Positions 1-8,717 are shown, counted from the first letter of the stretch. The stretch: DNA of 64,000 nt from Planctomycetota bacterium (GCA_029260735.1 JAJDCR010000055.1:37513-101512); one strand, 5' to 3'. Notes: generated by a model not told the origin, from the sequence alone. Program-made: numbers and translations.

Positions 1-2
1 TT

Positions 3-395
3 CAACAACAACAGTTTAAGGCTTTTCAAGATCGAGTAAACGCTGCTAATTCTGCCAATGAGCAAGGTGGTAAGGTTAAACTAGAAGATCTTTCGGAAGG
101 ATTAAAAGAGCTTCTTAAAAACCAAACTCCGAGTGCTAATGGTGCTCATCCTCAAGTTGAGATGGGAAAACTCGAGTTCATTTTTGAAGGAAAAATTCGT
201 AGCGTTACCCAAGAGTTAGTTTTTGACGAACCCTACCGAGAAATGCCTTTGGTTCTTGCAAACGGAGAGAGTACAGATTTAACGGTTAAAGTAAACAAAG
301 TGAGTAGTACAGTCTGCGAAATAGAAGTTATCAAGAGCATGCGTTTACCAGAAGGGGCTTATGTTATTTCTTGGGTATCTATTGGAAAGAAATAG
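3..395 (+). CDS. Hypothetical protein, 5' end outside the window
   Basis: The frame is open from the first bases of the window to the TAA at 395, so this is the C-terminal part of a longer gene. The first internal ATG is at 162, but upstream codons read as ordinary protein (Gln-rich start, then a KLEDLSEGLKELLKN helix). The last 75 residues are beta-rich and end in GAYVISWVSIGKK. That ending faintly resembles the closing strand of H-type lectin-like domains, but I cannot assign a family. It lies 8 bp before the next gene and is probably co-transcribed with it. Confidence 0.6.
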   Translation, partial: QQQQFKAFQDRVNAANSANEQGGKVKLEDLSEGLKELLKNQTPSANGAHPQVEMGKLEFIFEGKIRSVTQELVFDEPYREMPLVLANGESTDLTVKVNKVSSTVCEIEVIKSMRLPEGAYVISWVSIGKK

Positions 396-403
396 GAAGT
401 ACT

Positions 404-1096
404 ATGGAACAACTTAAAGATTTTCTCTTAGAAATTCGCGAAGAAGCCCAGCGGGAAGATTTTCCCATAGATCGAGAGGTTTATGAGGTAAATGGAATGG
501 ATCCACTAGAACCTATTCCTTGTTTTGGTAACTTAGAAAGTCCCCTCTGTTTCTTTGCCCGAGATTTGGGAAAAGATGAAGTTAAAGCTCGTCAGCCCTT
601 ATATGGCTCAGCAGGTCGTCTTGTTCGACAAGGAATTCATCGTGCTTTGGAAAAAGAACAAACCAGTGATTTGACAAAATTACAAAAGGCCGCGGATAAA
701 GTTCTCTTGAGCAATACTGTTCCCTACAAACCACCAGGGAATAAAGCATATTCTATGGGAGTGAAAAAGAGATTCCGACCATTTTTGGAAAGACTTTTAG
801 CACAGCATTGGCAAGGAAGCTACATCATTACTCTAGGAAATGAAGCTTTTAAATGGTTTGTTCCTTATGCCCCCAAAGGAGTGGTTAATGATTTTTTTAA
901 GCAGGAAGATCGCTATGAAAGTGAGCTAGAAATCACCTTAACAGCACTAAGCCCTTCAGGAGAAGTGTACGAAAAGAAAGTATTTTTGGCTCCCTTGCCT
1001 CATCCCTCACCTCTCAACCAAAAATACTATGCTCTTTTTCCCAGTATGCTCGACAGGCGTTTAGAAAAGCTTTTAGAAAAAGTCTCTTTGGCTTGA
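404..1096 (+). CDS. Uracil-DNA glycosylase superfamily protein
   Basis: The protein of 230 residues has the layout of the UDG superfamily. An N-terminal block reads FFARDLGKDEVKARQPLYGS, a position where family 4-like enzymes carry the catalytic loop. A central strand reads IITLGNEAFKWF, and a C-terminal LPHPSPLN near residue 203 matches the HPSP loop that inserts into DNA. The expected role is excision of uracil or another damaged base. I chose the ATG at 404 because AGGAAG sits 4 bp upstream. A TTG at 371 would overlap the previous gene and has no ribosome site. The exact UDG family is not resolved, and no Fe-S cysteine set is obvious. Confidence 0.72.
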   Translation: MEQLKDFLLEIREEAQREDFPIDREVYEVNGMDPLEPIPCFGNLESPLCFFARDLGKDEVKARQPLYGSAGRLVRQGIHRALEKEQTSDLTKLQKAADKVLLSNTVPYKPPGNKAYSMGVKKRFRPFLERLLAQHWQGSYIITLGNEAFKWFVPYAPKGVVNDFFKQEDRYESELEITLTALSPSGEVYEKKVFLAPLPHPSPLNQKYYALFPSMLDRRLEKLLEKVSLA

Positions 1097-1140
1097 CCTG
1101 GATTGATGATATATATCCCCAAAAGAGATTAACGTGAATA

Positions 1141-1163
1141 CCCCTGGGTTTTCAACTCAGGGG
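1141..1163. repeat. Short GC-rich inverted repeat
   Basis: CCCCTG and CAGGGG face each other across an 11-base AT-rich centre. The arm and loop style resembles the other GC-rich hairpins in this window. No T-run follows on the plus strand, so it is a poor intrinsic terminator for the upstream gene. Confidence 0.4.
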
Positions 1164-1196
1164 AAAATATTCCGTTCCAGAGTGATTTTGTGGGAT

Positions 1197-1212
1197 ATTG
1201 TGATAACACAAT
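1197..1212. promoter_or_regulatory. Operator-like palindrome upstream of glgP
   Basis: ATTGTGATAACACAAT is a perfect 6-4-6 palindrome 35 bp before the glycogen phosphorylase ATG. Its size and position fit a transcription-factor site. The factor is unknown, and no copy was noticed elsewhere in the window. Confidence 0.3.
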
Positions 1213-1246
1213 TAGAAATTTTAGGATTGGAAGGAAATAAAAACAC

Positions 1247-3778
1247 ATGAGTAATGGTGATTGGGCCAAGCAAGATTATCATCGAGCAATGGATTTAGAT
1301 TCTATAAAGCGAAGTTTTGCTCATCATTTGAAATACCGTTTAGTTAAAGATCCCCAGACTGTAAATAATCATCATAGGTATATGGCTTTGGCCTTGAGCG
1401 TTTGGGATAGAATTGTCGAAAGATGGTTAGAGACCGAGCAGCTTTACCGCGAAAAAAACGTCAAGCGGGTTTACTATCTTTCGATGGAGTACCTTCTGGG
1501 AAAATCTCTTTGTAACAACATGATCAACTTAAAGTTTGATGAGGCCTGTCGTCATGCCATAGATGATTTGGAGCTAGAGATGGACGAAATCCTTACTCAA
1601 GAAGTTGATGCAGGTCTTGGGAACGGAGGATTAGGACGGCTAGCAGCATGTTTTTTAGATTCGATGGCGACTCTCAAACTTCCTGTTATGGGCTATGGTC
1701 TGCGCTATGATTATGGAATTTTTCGACAAAGAATAAAAAATGGGAAGCAAATAGAAGAACCAGATGAGTGGCTACGATATGGTAATATTTGGGAAATAGA
1801 ACAGGATGATTATGTCTACCCTATTTCTTTTGGAGGACGAGTAGAACCCCAAGCAGTAGACGGACAAATCAAGTTAGTTTGGATTCCCAAGTCTACAGTT
1901 TTGGCTATTGCTTACGACACTCCTGTTGTCGGATATGATAGTGCTAATGTAAATACTTTACGTCTTTGGTCGGCCAAAGCAAGCGATGAATTTGATTTTG
2001 AAGATTTCAGCCAAGGGGATTATATAGAAGCTGTTCGCAATAAAATTCAAGCGGAAAATATCACAAAAGTTCTTTACCCTAATGATAATAACTACAATGG
2101 AAAAGAATTGCGTTTTCGCCAGCAGTATTTTTTCGTTTCTTGTTCTCTCCAGGATATTATCAAGAGATTTCGGCTAAAAAACAACGATTTTGAAAAGTTT
2201 CCTGAAAAAGTAGCGATTCAACTCAACGATACACATCCGGCAATGGCTGTGGCAGAACTTATGCGTATACTTGTTGATATCGAATCGATTTCTTGGGAAA
2301 AAGCTTGGAAAATCACGACGGCAACTTTTGGCTACACTAACCATACTCTTCTTCCCGAGGCTTTGGAAACTTGGCCTGTAGATTTTTTTGAAGCGATGTT
2401 GCCTAGACATCTCCAGATTATTTACGAAATTAATAGCCGTTTTCTAGAACAGGTAGCTCTTCGATATCCTGGAGACAACGACCGTTTACGTCGCATGAGT
2501 CTTGTCTCAGAAGATCACGATAAAAACATTCGTATGGCTCATTTAGCAACGATTGGATCTCATTCTATTAACGGTGTGGCTGCTCTTCATACTCATCTTT
2601 TAAAAGAGCGATTGCTTCCTGATTTTTACCAATTTTATCCTGAGCGATTTAATAACAAGACGAACGGAATTACGCCGCGTCGTTGGCTTTTACAAGCAAA
2701 TCCAGCACTTGCCCACTGGGTCACTGAAAAAATAGGAGCAAGTTGGATTACGAATTTAGATGCTTTGAAAAAATTAGAAAGCTATGCCAAAGACTCTCAG
2801 GCTCAAGAGGAATTTGCAGCGATAAAACTTGGCTGCAAAAAAACTCTTACTCAGATTATTCTAAAAGAAACAGGAGTCGAAGTTCTTCCAGAAGCCATTT
2901 TTGATGTTCATATCAAGCGTCTACATGAATATAAACGACAACTTCTCAATGTCTTACACATTATCATGCTTTATTTACGTCTTAAAGAAAATCCTTCTCT
3001 GGAAATGTATCCTCGAGTTTTTCTCTTTGCGGCCAAAGCAGCACCTGGTTATGTTATGGCTAAAAGAATCATCCGTTTTATTAACAGTGTTGCAGAAGTC
3101 GTAAACAATGATCCTATTGTCGGGAATAAAATAAAAGTTGTTTTTATGCCCAACTATAGTGTTTCTTTGGCTGAGAAAATTATTCCTGCTAGTAATGTAA
3201 GTGAACAAATTTCTACAGCAGGAAAAGAGGCTTCGGGAACAGGCAATATGAAGTTAGCCTTGAATGGTGCTCTCACTCTAGGAACTCTTGATGGGGCCAA
3301 CATTGAAATTTTAGAAGAAGTGGGCAATGAAAATATCTTTATTTTTGGCCTAACAGCAGAAGAAATTCAGACTCATCGAGAGGCAGGTACCTACAATTCT
3401 AGAGAATATTACGAGCACGACTCAGAGATTCGCCAAGTGATAGATCTAATTGCCTCAAACTTTTTTTGTTTGAATGAGCCGGGCCTTTTCAATTGCATTT
3501 TAGAAGATCTTTTGAATCACGGAGATCCCTACTTTGTTCTTGCAGACCTTAGAGCTTATTCTGATAGTCATGCTCAAATAGAGCAAGTTTACCGATCTCC
3601 TGAAATTTGGAATCAAAAGGCTATTTACAATGTCGCCCGAGTAGGAAAATTTAGTTCCGACCGCGTTGTTCGTGAGTACGCTCGCGATATATGGAATGTT
3701 CAAGCTACGCCAGTGCGTTTGGATAAAACAATTAACAAAACGATGCGGCGTTATATCGGGGAGAAGTCTAAAAAATGA
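1247..3778 (+). CDS. glgP: Glycogen/alpha-glucan phosphorylase
   Basis: At 843 residues this is full length for the GT35 family. It removes glucose from glycogen or maltodextrin ends as glucose-1-phosphate, using pyridoxal phosphate. The N-terminal half has YYLSMEYLLGKSL and the glycine-rich GLGNGGLGRLAACFLDSMAT. The C-terminal half has DVHIKRLHEYKRQ and EASGTGNMKLALNG, which contains the PLP-binding lysine (residue 669). AAGGAAAT precedes the ATG, and a perfect palindrome lies just upstream. No other glycogen gene is adjacent, so it seems to be transcribed alone. The call is firm, although glycogen and maltodextrin specificity cannot be told apart from sequence. Confidence 0.97.
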   Translation: MSNGDWAKQDYHRAMDLDSIKRSFAHHLKYRLVKDPQTVNNHHRYMALALSVWDRIVERWLETEQLYREKNVKRVYYLSMEYLLGKSLCNNMINLKFDEACRHAIDDLELEMDEILTQEVDAGLGNGGLGRLAACFLDSMATLKLPVMGYGLRYDYGIFRQRIKNGKQIEEPDEWLRYGNIWEIEQDDYVYPISFGGRVEPQAVDGQIKLVWIPKSTVLAIAYDTPVVGYDSANVNTLRLWSAKASDEFDFEDFSQGDYIEAVRNKIQAENITKVLYPNDNNYNGKELRFRQQYFFVSCSLQDIIKRFRLKNNDFEKFPEKVAIQLNDTHPAMAVAELMRILVDIESISWEKAWKITTATFGYTNHTLLPEALETWPVDFFEAMLPRHLQIIYEINSRFLEQVALRYPGDNDRLRRMSLVSEDHDKNIRMAHLATIGSHSINGVAALHTHLLKERLLPDFYQFYPERFNNKTNGITPRRWLLQANPALAHWVTEKIGASWITNLDALKKLESYAKDSQAQEEFAAIKLGCKKTLTQIILKETGVEVLPEAIFDVHIKRLHEYKRQLLNVLHIIMLYLRLKENPSLEMYPRVFLFAAKAAPGYVMAKRIIRFINSVAEVVNNDPIVGNKIKVVFMPNYSVSLAEKIIPASNVSEQISTAGKEASGTGNMKLALNGALTLGTLDGANIEILEEVGNENIFIFGLTAEEIQTHREAGTYNSREYYEHDSEIRQVIDLIASNFFCLNEPGLFNCILEDLLNHGDPYFVLADLRAYSDSHAQIEQVYRSPEIWNQKAIYNVARVGKFSSDRVVREYARDIWNVQATPVRLDKTINKTMRRYIGEKSKK

Positions 3779-3831
3779 CCGTAGATTAACTCAATCAGTT
3801 GTTCTGTGAAACTGGAATCATAACTCTGTTT

Positions 3832-4251
3832 GTCATCCCCGCGAAGGCGCATTCGTGTCAACCTAAGCGGTAAGTCTATATAAAGTAAGGCTTGTCTGAA
3901 AACTGTTTAAGCACAATGTTCCCTGGAGGGCTTTGGCTCCTGTTGAAATAAGAAATTTATTTTATGGTCGCGTAGCGACTGAGGGACGTAGCCAGGGCAT
4001 TTATGCCCTGGAACAAGAGGAATAAACAATAGCGTGCCGTAGGTACGCAGGACGTAATTTCCTTGGTGCCTACGGCACCAAACTCTTCTGTGTTCCTTAT
4101 TTCCAGGGGTTGAAACCCCTGGCTACGTTCCCCCACTGCTCCGCAGTGAATACCTTCTCTGCTCTTAGGTTGACAGTTATGTGCGAAGGCGGGGATCCAG
4201 CTTCTTCATATTTAAATTTGTAAACTGGATTCCCGCCTTCGCGGGAATGAC
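3832..4251. repeat. REP-like palindrome, left arm interrupted by an insertion
   Basis: The right arm at 4225-4251 starts CTGGATTCCCGCC and ends GGGAATGAC, the widespread GC-rich repeat seen in many bacterial genomes. Its reverse-complement partner is split. GTCATCCCC plus GCGAAGGCG lies at 3832-3849, and GCGAAGGCG plus GGGATCCAG lies at 4183-4200. Removing the DNA between and one copy of GCGAAGGCG restores an uninterrupted partner arm, giving two opposed units separated by a 24-base AT-rich centre. Confidence 0.75.
3850..4182. mobile_element. MITE-like non-coding insertion with 9-bp target duplication
   Basis: About 333 bp lie between two copies of GCGAAGGCG (3841-3849 and 4183-4191). Perfect 12-bp inverted repeats TGTCAACCTAAG (3856-3867) and CTTAGGTTGACA (4164-4175) sit 6-7 bp inside each end. 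The interior has no ORF. It is full of small hairpins, including CCAGGGCATTTATGCCCTGG near 3992 and CCAGGGGTTGAAACCCCTGG near 4103. No transposase is present, so any movement would need an enzyme supplied in trans. A shortened relative occurs in reverse orientation at 17101-17192. Confidence 0.7.
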
Positions 4252-4269
4252 AATGAAAAAAAGTTGTTT

Positions 4270-4298
4270 TTGCCAAACAAACTTATTCGAAATATGTT
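4270..4298 (+). promoter_or_regulatory. Candidate sigma-70-type promoter
   Basis: TTGCCA and TATGTT are separated by 17 bp, about 50 bp ahead of the kinase-like gene at 4349. It is the best match in this spacer and lies outside the REP/MITE block. Confidence 0.4.
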
Positions 4299-4348
4299 AT
4301 ATCTCTTAGTAACCAATAGAATTTTACTCAAATGCCCCCGGAGATTTC

Positions 4349-6208
4349 ATGAAAAAATGCCCATCTTGCGGACGTAAATACAGTAAGGATATTCTGTTTT
4401 GCCCATTAGATGGGAAAAAACTTCGATCCACTAAAGAGAAGTCTAATCTTTCTGCAGGACAACTTTTTGTGGAAAAGTTTGAAATTGGCCGCAGTATTGA
4501 TTTGGATGGGAAATGGTCGGTTTATGAAGGCACAGAAATTAAAACAGAGCGCCCTGTTGTTATTCGAATTAAAAACATTTCTTTCGAAAATGATTATAGC
4601 TTTGTTAAATTTCAAGATCGTCTAAAAAGCCTTAGTGAGGTATCTTATCCTGGATTGGTTAAAATTCTTGATTTTGGTGTTACTCCTGATAAATTACCTT
4701 TTGTTGTTACAGAATACATTAAGGGGAATAGTCTCAAAAGAATTATTAGGGACACAAGCCTTTCTCTTTCTCTTTACTTTTCTATTATGAAACAAGTTCT
4801 GGAAACACTTAATGTTGCTCATCGCCACGAAATTATACATTTTGATTTACAGCCTTCTAAAATTATTTTGATTCAAAGTGAAGATAGATCTGAGAAATTC
4901 GTAAAAATAGTTGGTTTTGGAGAAGTGGACTACCGAGTGGGGCGAAACTCATTAGCAACTCCTTCTTCCTTAAAATCAGTGGAGACTCATAACTATACTG
5001 CGCCAGAGATTTTTTCGGAAGAAACCATCGATCATCGTTGTGATTTTTACTCTGCTGGAATTATTTTTTATGAAATGAGCACAGGAATTCTTCCGTTTCC
5101 TGTAGGATCACTTCTTTCTCCTTCTCAAACAAATCCTCAACCTCCTCCTATGCGCCGGGTGAATCCAGCTTTGCGTATACCAAAAAAATTAGAGAAGGCT
5201 ATTTTTAAGGCTATTCAATGGGATCCGAAGCAACGTCATGCTAATGCCCACAGTTTTTTACGAGAAATCAAACTTGCCGAGCGTAGTTTTCCTTTGCGAA
5301 AAATTTTCCTAGTGAGCCTATTTTTGGGAATATTTCTTCTTTTTGCAACAGAAAATTTTCGAGCTTGGTGCTATAATAGTTATGAACAAGTTCGCACTAT
5401 CTTTTTTTCAAAAGATAATGATTCTTCTCAAAATGAAATTGAGCCAGAGGATTTAATGGCTGCGATTACAGAATCTCCAGAGGAGTTGTTTGAAAAACAA
5501 AGAGAAGACATTATTCCTCTTATAGTAAAAGAAGAGAGCTCTCAAGATGTTTTTGAAGAAATGCTTTATATTCCTCCTTTTCAATTTACTCTAGGAACAG
5601 AAGAGGGGGATAGCGATGAAAAGCCCGTTCGAACAATCGAGATAGATGGATTTTATATTGACCTCACTGAAGTAACGAATGAGAAATATCAAAAATTTCT
5701 CGAAACGACATCTCATAACCCTCCTTCTCAATGGAAAAAAAGCAAATTTTCTAAAGGACAAGAAAAATATCCTGTGGTGGGAGTAAGTTGGTTTGATGCT
5801 TCTCTTTTTGCTTATTGGAAAGGGAAAAGGTTGCCCAGTGAAGTGGAGTGGGAAGCTGCTACTCGTTTTGTTTATAAAACAAAATTCTCTAAACTAAATA
5901 TGTCTGAGGGATTGGCAAACGCAAATTTCAAAAGAAAATATGGAAACTTTGACTATCCTTCCCTTCTTCCCAGTGGCCAATTTTTTTATCAAAGAAGTGG
6001 CAAAAAAATCTCCGATTTAATTGGAAATGCTTGGGAGTGGACAGACTCTTGGTATGATAGCAATTTAAAGGAAGACCGGGTTATACGAGGAGGAAGTTTC
6101 CGCTCAGATTTTTATCGAACACGGCTTACTTATCGAGATGGTTTTTTGCCTTCATCGTTTAGAGATGATATTGGTTTTCGTTGTGTAAAGGATCTTCCGG
6201 GAAAATAG
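4349..6208 (+). CDS. Zinc-ribbon, pseudokinase and FGE-sulfatase domain membrane protein
   Basis: The domains in order are a zinc ribbon (CPSCGRKY...FCPLDGKKL, residues 4-24), a Hanks-type kinase fold (about 43-310), one membrane helix (about 318-337) and a formylglycine-generating-enzyme-like domain (about 402-615; GVSWFDASLFAYWKGKRLPS, GNAWEWTDSW, VIRGGSF). The kinase part lacks key residues. The ATP-anchoring Lys is Arg73 (VVIRI), HRD is HFD (164-166), and DFG is GFG (189-191), so the metal-binding Asp is missing. The FGE domain also lacks the usual catalytic cysteines after RGGSF. Both halves therefore look like binding or scaffold modules facing opposite sides of the membrane. CGGAGA precedes the ATG. 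It heads a tight run of genes reaching 8717. Confidence 0.85.
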   Translation: MKKCPSCGRKYSKDILFCPLDGKKLRSTKEKSNLSAGQLFVEKFEIGRSIDLDGKWSVYEGTEIKTERPVVIRIKNISFENDYSFVKFQDRLKSLSEVSYPGLVKILDFGVTPDKLPFVVTEYIKGNSLKRIIRDTSLSLSLYFSIMKQVLETLNVAHRHEIIHFDLQPSKIILIQSEDRSEKFVKIVGFGEVDYRVGRNSLATPSSLKSVETHNYTAPEIFSEETIDHRCDFYSAGIIFYEMSTGILPFPVGSLLSPSQTNPQPPPMRRVNPALRIPKKLEKAIFKAIQWDPKQRHANAHSFLREIKLAERSFPLRKIFLVSLFLGIFLLFATENFRAWCYNSYEQVRTIFFSKDNDSSQNEIEPEDLMAAITESPEELFEKQREDIIPLIVKEESSQDVFEEMLYIPPFQFTLGTEEGDSDEKPVRTIEIDGFYIDLTEVTNEKYQKFLETTSHNPPSQWKKSKFSKGQEKYPVVGVSWFDASLFAYWKGKRLPSEVEWEAATRFVYKTKFSKLNMSEGLANANFKRKYGNFDYPSLLPSGQFFYQRSGKKISDLIGNAWEWTDSWYDSNLKEDRVIRGGSFRSDFYRTRLTYRDGFLPSSFRDDIGFRCVKDLPGK

Positions 6209-6259
6209 AATCTGTCATAAGGAACGTCCACTTGACTGCTCAGAAAAGGAATTTTGTCT

Positions 6260-6799
6260 ATGAAAAAGATATTGGTACTGGTTTGTTTTACTGGTCTTTG
6301 TTCTTTATTTCCAGCTTGCACTCCTGATGGCGAAAAGACAATAAGGCTACGTAAAGAAATTGAGCAAAAGAAGCTTGAGATAGAAGAAAACAAACTAGAG
6401 TTGAAGGAGTTACACCAAAAAGTAAATACAGCTTGGTTGCAGAGTTTGAAGTACCGATTTCCCGATGTTCAACCGATTACCGGAGGAGAAATCCCCATCA
6501 AAATGGCGAACCTAGAATATCTAAAAAATGTTCGCTTTCGCTACTTAAGTAGCCATAACAAGATCCAGTTTACAGCAAACTACAAGACCAACCAGAAAGA
6601 TGCCAAGCCTCAGTTTTATCTTTACTTGTTTGATGACCGAGGGGTTAATATTCATCGGGAGGAAATCTCTTATCGAAAATGGGGTTTTCGGAGAAGTATT
6701 CCGACCAATAAATTGGTCACTCAAAAAGAAAGTATTGAATATATAAGCAATAGTAAGGCTATGCACTTTTTGATTCGAGAAGAACCTGTGGGATCTTAG
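6260..6799 (+). CDS. Putative lipoprotein with coiled coil
   Basis: The N-terminus has a lysine pair, a hydrophobic stretch and Cys near residue 21 (SLFPACTPDG), a loose lipobox. A heavily charged coiled coil follows (about 28-58), then a beta-rich region with QFYLYLFDDRGVNIHREE. AAAAGGA lies 9 bp before the ATG at 6260. An in-frame TTG at 6254 is too close to that site. The C-terminal half aligns by eye with the next gene, so the two are tandem paralogs. No family is recognised. It is likely anchored in the envelope and may work with the pseudokinase protein encoded just upstream. Confidence 0.7.
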   Translation: MKKILVLVCFTGLCSLFPACTPDGEKTIRLRKEIEQKKLEIEENKLELKELHQKVNTAWLQSLKYRFPDVQPITGGEIPIKMANLEYLKNVRFRYLSSHNKIQFTANYKTNQKDAKPQFYLYLFDDRGVNIHREEISYRKWGFRRSIPTNKLVTQKESIEYISNSKAMHFLIREEPVGS

Positions 6800-6820
6800 T
6801 TTGGGAAAGGTTAGTGAAAA

Positions 6821-7321
6821 ATGAAGTTTTTTATTTTTTGTATTTGCACTCTGAGCTTACTTCTGGTCTCTTGTGAAAGTGAAGAAGCTCGCAATCGTCG
6901 TTTATCAAAAAATTACGATAAACTGAATAATGAGCATCATCGCCTCAAGGAAGATTTGCAAAAATTACATGAAAAACAAAATAAGATTTGGTTTTCCTTG
7001 GCGAAGGAGAGATTTTCAGATCTTTTAGAGATTCAATCATATAGCAATAAGCCCTTGGAAGACAAAAACTATATCAAAAAAATTTCTTTGGTAAAGAAAT
7101 CTGAAGAGCTCTACAATGTCACTGTTAGCATGCGAGCTTTAGGAAAAATAAAACCTAAATTTATTGTTTTTCTTCTTAATCGACGTGGTTTAATTATAGG
7201 GGAATACTACCATAAACGTCCATTTTTCAAAGGTTTACCTGTAGGGCAAACTACTGAAAAAAGCCAAGATGTCAAGGTCTCTGAAGAGCCTTACTATTTT
7301 AGAGTAGAGGTAATTTTATAA
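6821..7321 (+). CDS. Putative lipoprotein, paralog of the preceding gene
   Basis: A clear type II signal (LLLVSC, Cys near residue 18) is followed by a charged coiled coil and a domain with KPKFIVFLLNRRGLIIGEYY. This matches QFYLYLFDDRGVNIHREE in the upstream neighbour in spacing and pattern. The gene is 21 bp after that neighbour and 4 bp before ruvC, so one transcript is likely. The function is unknown. The shared design suggests two subunits of one envelope complex or a diverged duplicate. Confidence 0.72.
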   Translation: MKFFIFCICTLSLLLVSCESEEARNRRLSKNYDKLNNEHHRLKEDLQKLHEKQNKIWFSLAKERFSDLLEIQSYSNKPLEDKNYIKKISLVKKSEELYNVTVSMRALGKIKPKFIVFLLNRRGLIIGEYYHKRPFFKGLPVGQTTEKSQDVKVSEEPYYFRVEVIL

Positions 7322-7325
7322 ATTT

Positions 7326-7802
7326 ATGAAAGTAATTGGAATTGACCCAGGAACACGTTTAGTAGGTTATGCCGTAATTGAAAAAAAAGGATCTCGACTA
7401 ATTACTACGGCCTCAGGTGTTATTAAAGCAAAAACTCAGAAAGATCTTCCTAGTCGGCTAAAAGTAATCCACGAAGAAATTACTGAATTAATCAAAGAAC
7501 ACCAACCAGATACTTTGGCTGTCGAAAAGGTATTTTGTGGAAAAAATGTTCAAAGTGCTATGAGGATAGGAGAAAGCCGAGGAGCTATTCTACTGGCAGC
7601 GGCCCAAGCTAATTTGTTGATTGCCGAGTATGATCCGACCAAAATAAAAAAGGCAGTAGTTGGAGCAGGGAAAGCCCATAAAACTCAAGTTCAGTATATG
7701 GTAAAAATGCTTTTAGGACTAGAGAAAGAAATTACCTTTGATGAAGCAGATGCCTTAGCTATTGCTATTTGTCATTGCCAGCAACCAGATTTTTTAAAAT
7801 AA
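7326..7802 (+). CDS. ruvC: Crossover junction endodeoxyribonuclease RuvC
   Basis: This is the Holliday junction resolvase of homologous recombination. All four acidic residues of the RNase H-like active site are in place: Asp7 (GIDPGTRLVGY), Glu67 (LAVEKVF), Asp139 and Asp142 (TFDEADALAIA). The length of 158 residues is normal. It begins 4 bp after the lipoprotein gene, so translation is probably coupled. ruvA and ruvB are not in the window, so ruvC is separated from its usual partners here. Confidence 0.96.
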   Translation: MKVIGIDPGTRLVGYAVIEKKGSRLITTASGVIKAKTQKDLPSRLKVIHEEITELIKEHQPDTLAVEKVFCGKNVQSAMRIGESRGAILLAAAQANLLIAEYDPTKIKKAVVGAGKAHKTQVQYMVKMLLGLEKEITFDEADALAIAICHCQQPDFLK

Positions 7803-7814
7803 GGGAATAATATA

Positions 7815-8717
7815 TTGAATGAAAAAAAATCCTTTTTTCTTTTGAGAGCGTCTTCTCTTCATCGCATTTTCTTTTTATCTTCAATTTTTATCATTTTATT
7901 GGGTTGTACTACAGCAGGCCCCCATACTATGGGATCTGCGGGAGAAGAGCTCCTTTTCATGGTTCCCGGCGACAGGATACAACTTGAAACAGGACAGATT
8001 GCCTACGTTAACGCTGATGGTTATTTGATTGGTATAAATAATATACGTATTCCAGCGGCGGGAAGAAAAATGCGCGATGTTATAGAAAAACTCAGTGTGT
8101 GGATTTATTTTGATAAATACAGGGTTATTGAATACGGAGATCGCACAGTGGAAGTTCTTGGAGCTGTGCGCTTTCCCGGAAAATATGAGCTCCCCCAAGA
8201 GGGCTGGAGCCTTATGAATCTACTTATGAAAGTAGAGTCTTTGTTGAGTAAAGGAGAAAGGGAGTTTTTGGTCATTCGGGCTTCCTGGGAACTTCCAGGA
8301 AAGTTTATTTTTATCCGAGGACTTTCCCTTCCTACTTTAGAAGGAATGGGAGGAGACGATCTCCCTATTTTTGCTCAGGATACCGTAATTTTTCCCGGAA
8401 GTCGTAATCCTGTTTATGTTTTTGGAGCGGTTAAATCTCCCGTCTGCTTTAGCTATAGTAAAAACTCTCCTACTCTAAAAACAGCCATTGACAAAGCCGG
8501 TGGTTTCCTCCGTAGCTCTGATATTAAAGACATCCGAGTATTTCGAATATTACGCAGCGAAAAGCAAAGTGTTTTTAAGATTCCTGACTACCAAGGAGAA
8601 AATTTTGAATTAGAGCCTTGGGATATTGTCTATGTGCCGTCCCGCTTACCAAGTGAAGCTTTAGAAGAGCAAGAAAAACCTACTCCTTCATTTGACAATG
8701 AAGTCTTCAGCAATTAA
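7815..8717 (+). CDS. SLBB/polysaccharide-export-type lipoprotein
   Basis: The signal peptide ends in IILLGC, with the lipid Cys near residue 31. VPGDRIQLETGQIAYVNADG resembles the poly-export start, where such proteins read PGD followed by a short beta domain. Two SLBB-like segments follow, VEVLGAVRFPGKYELP and VYVFGAVKSPVCFSY plus AIDKAGGF. This is the layout of Wza-like outer-membrane export proteins, though no Wzc-type partner is adjacent. The start is TTG at 7815 with AAGGGA 8 bp upstream. The nearby ATG at 7819 is out of frame and stops at once. The substrate is unknown. Confidence 0.75.
   Translation: MNEKKSFFLLRASSLHRIFFLSSIFIILLGCTTAGPHTMGSAGEELLFMVPGDRIQLETGQIAYVNADGYLIGINNIRIPAAGRKMRDVIEKLSVWIYFDKYRVIEYGDRTVEVLGAVRFPGKYELPQEGWSLMNLLMKVESLLSKGEREFLVIRASWELPGKFIFIRGLSLPTLEGMGGDDLPIFAQDTVIFPGSRNPVYVFGAVKSPVCFSYSKNSPTLKTAIDKAGGFLRSSDIKDIRVFRILRSEKQSVFKIPDYQGENFELEPWDIVYVPSRLPSEALEEQEKPTPSFDNEVFSN

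Noticed and set aside
371..403. Upstream TTG start for the UDG-like gene
   Set aside because: It has no ribosome site and overlaps the previous gene. The ATG at 404 has AGGAAG at proper distance.
2174..2410. Minus-strand ORF of 78 codons inside glgP
   Set aside because: It is a shadow of the well-conserved phosphorylase frame, with no ribosome site or recognisable protein character.
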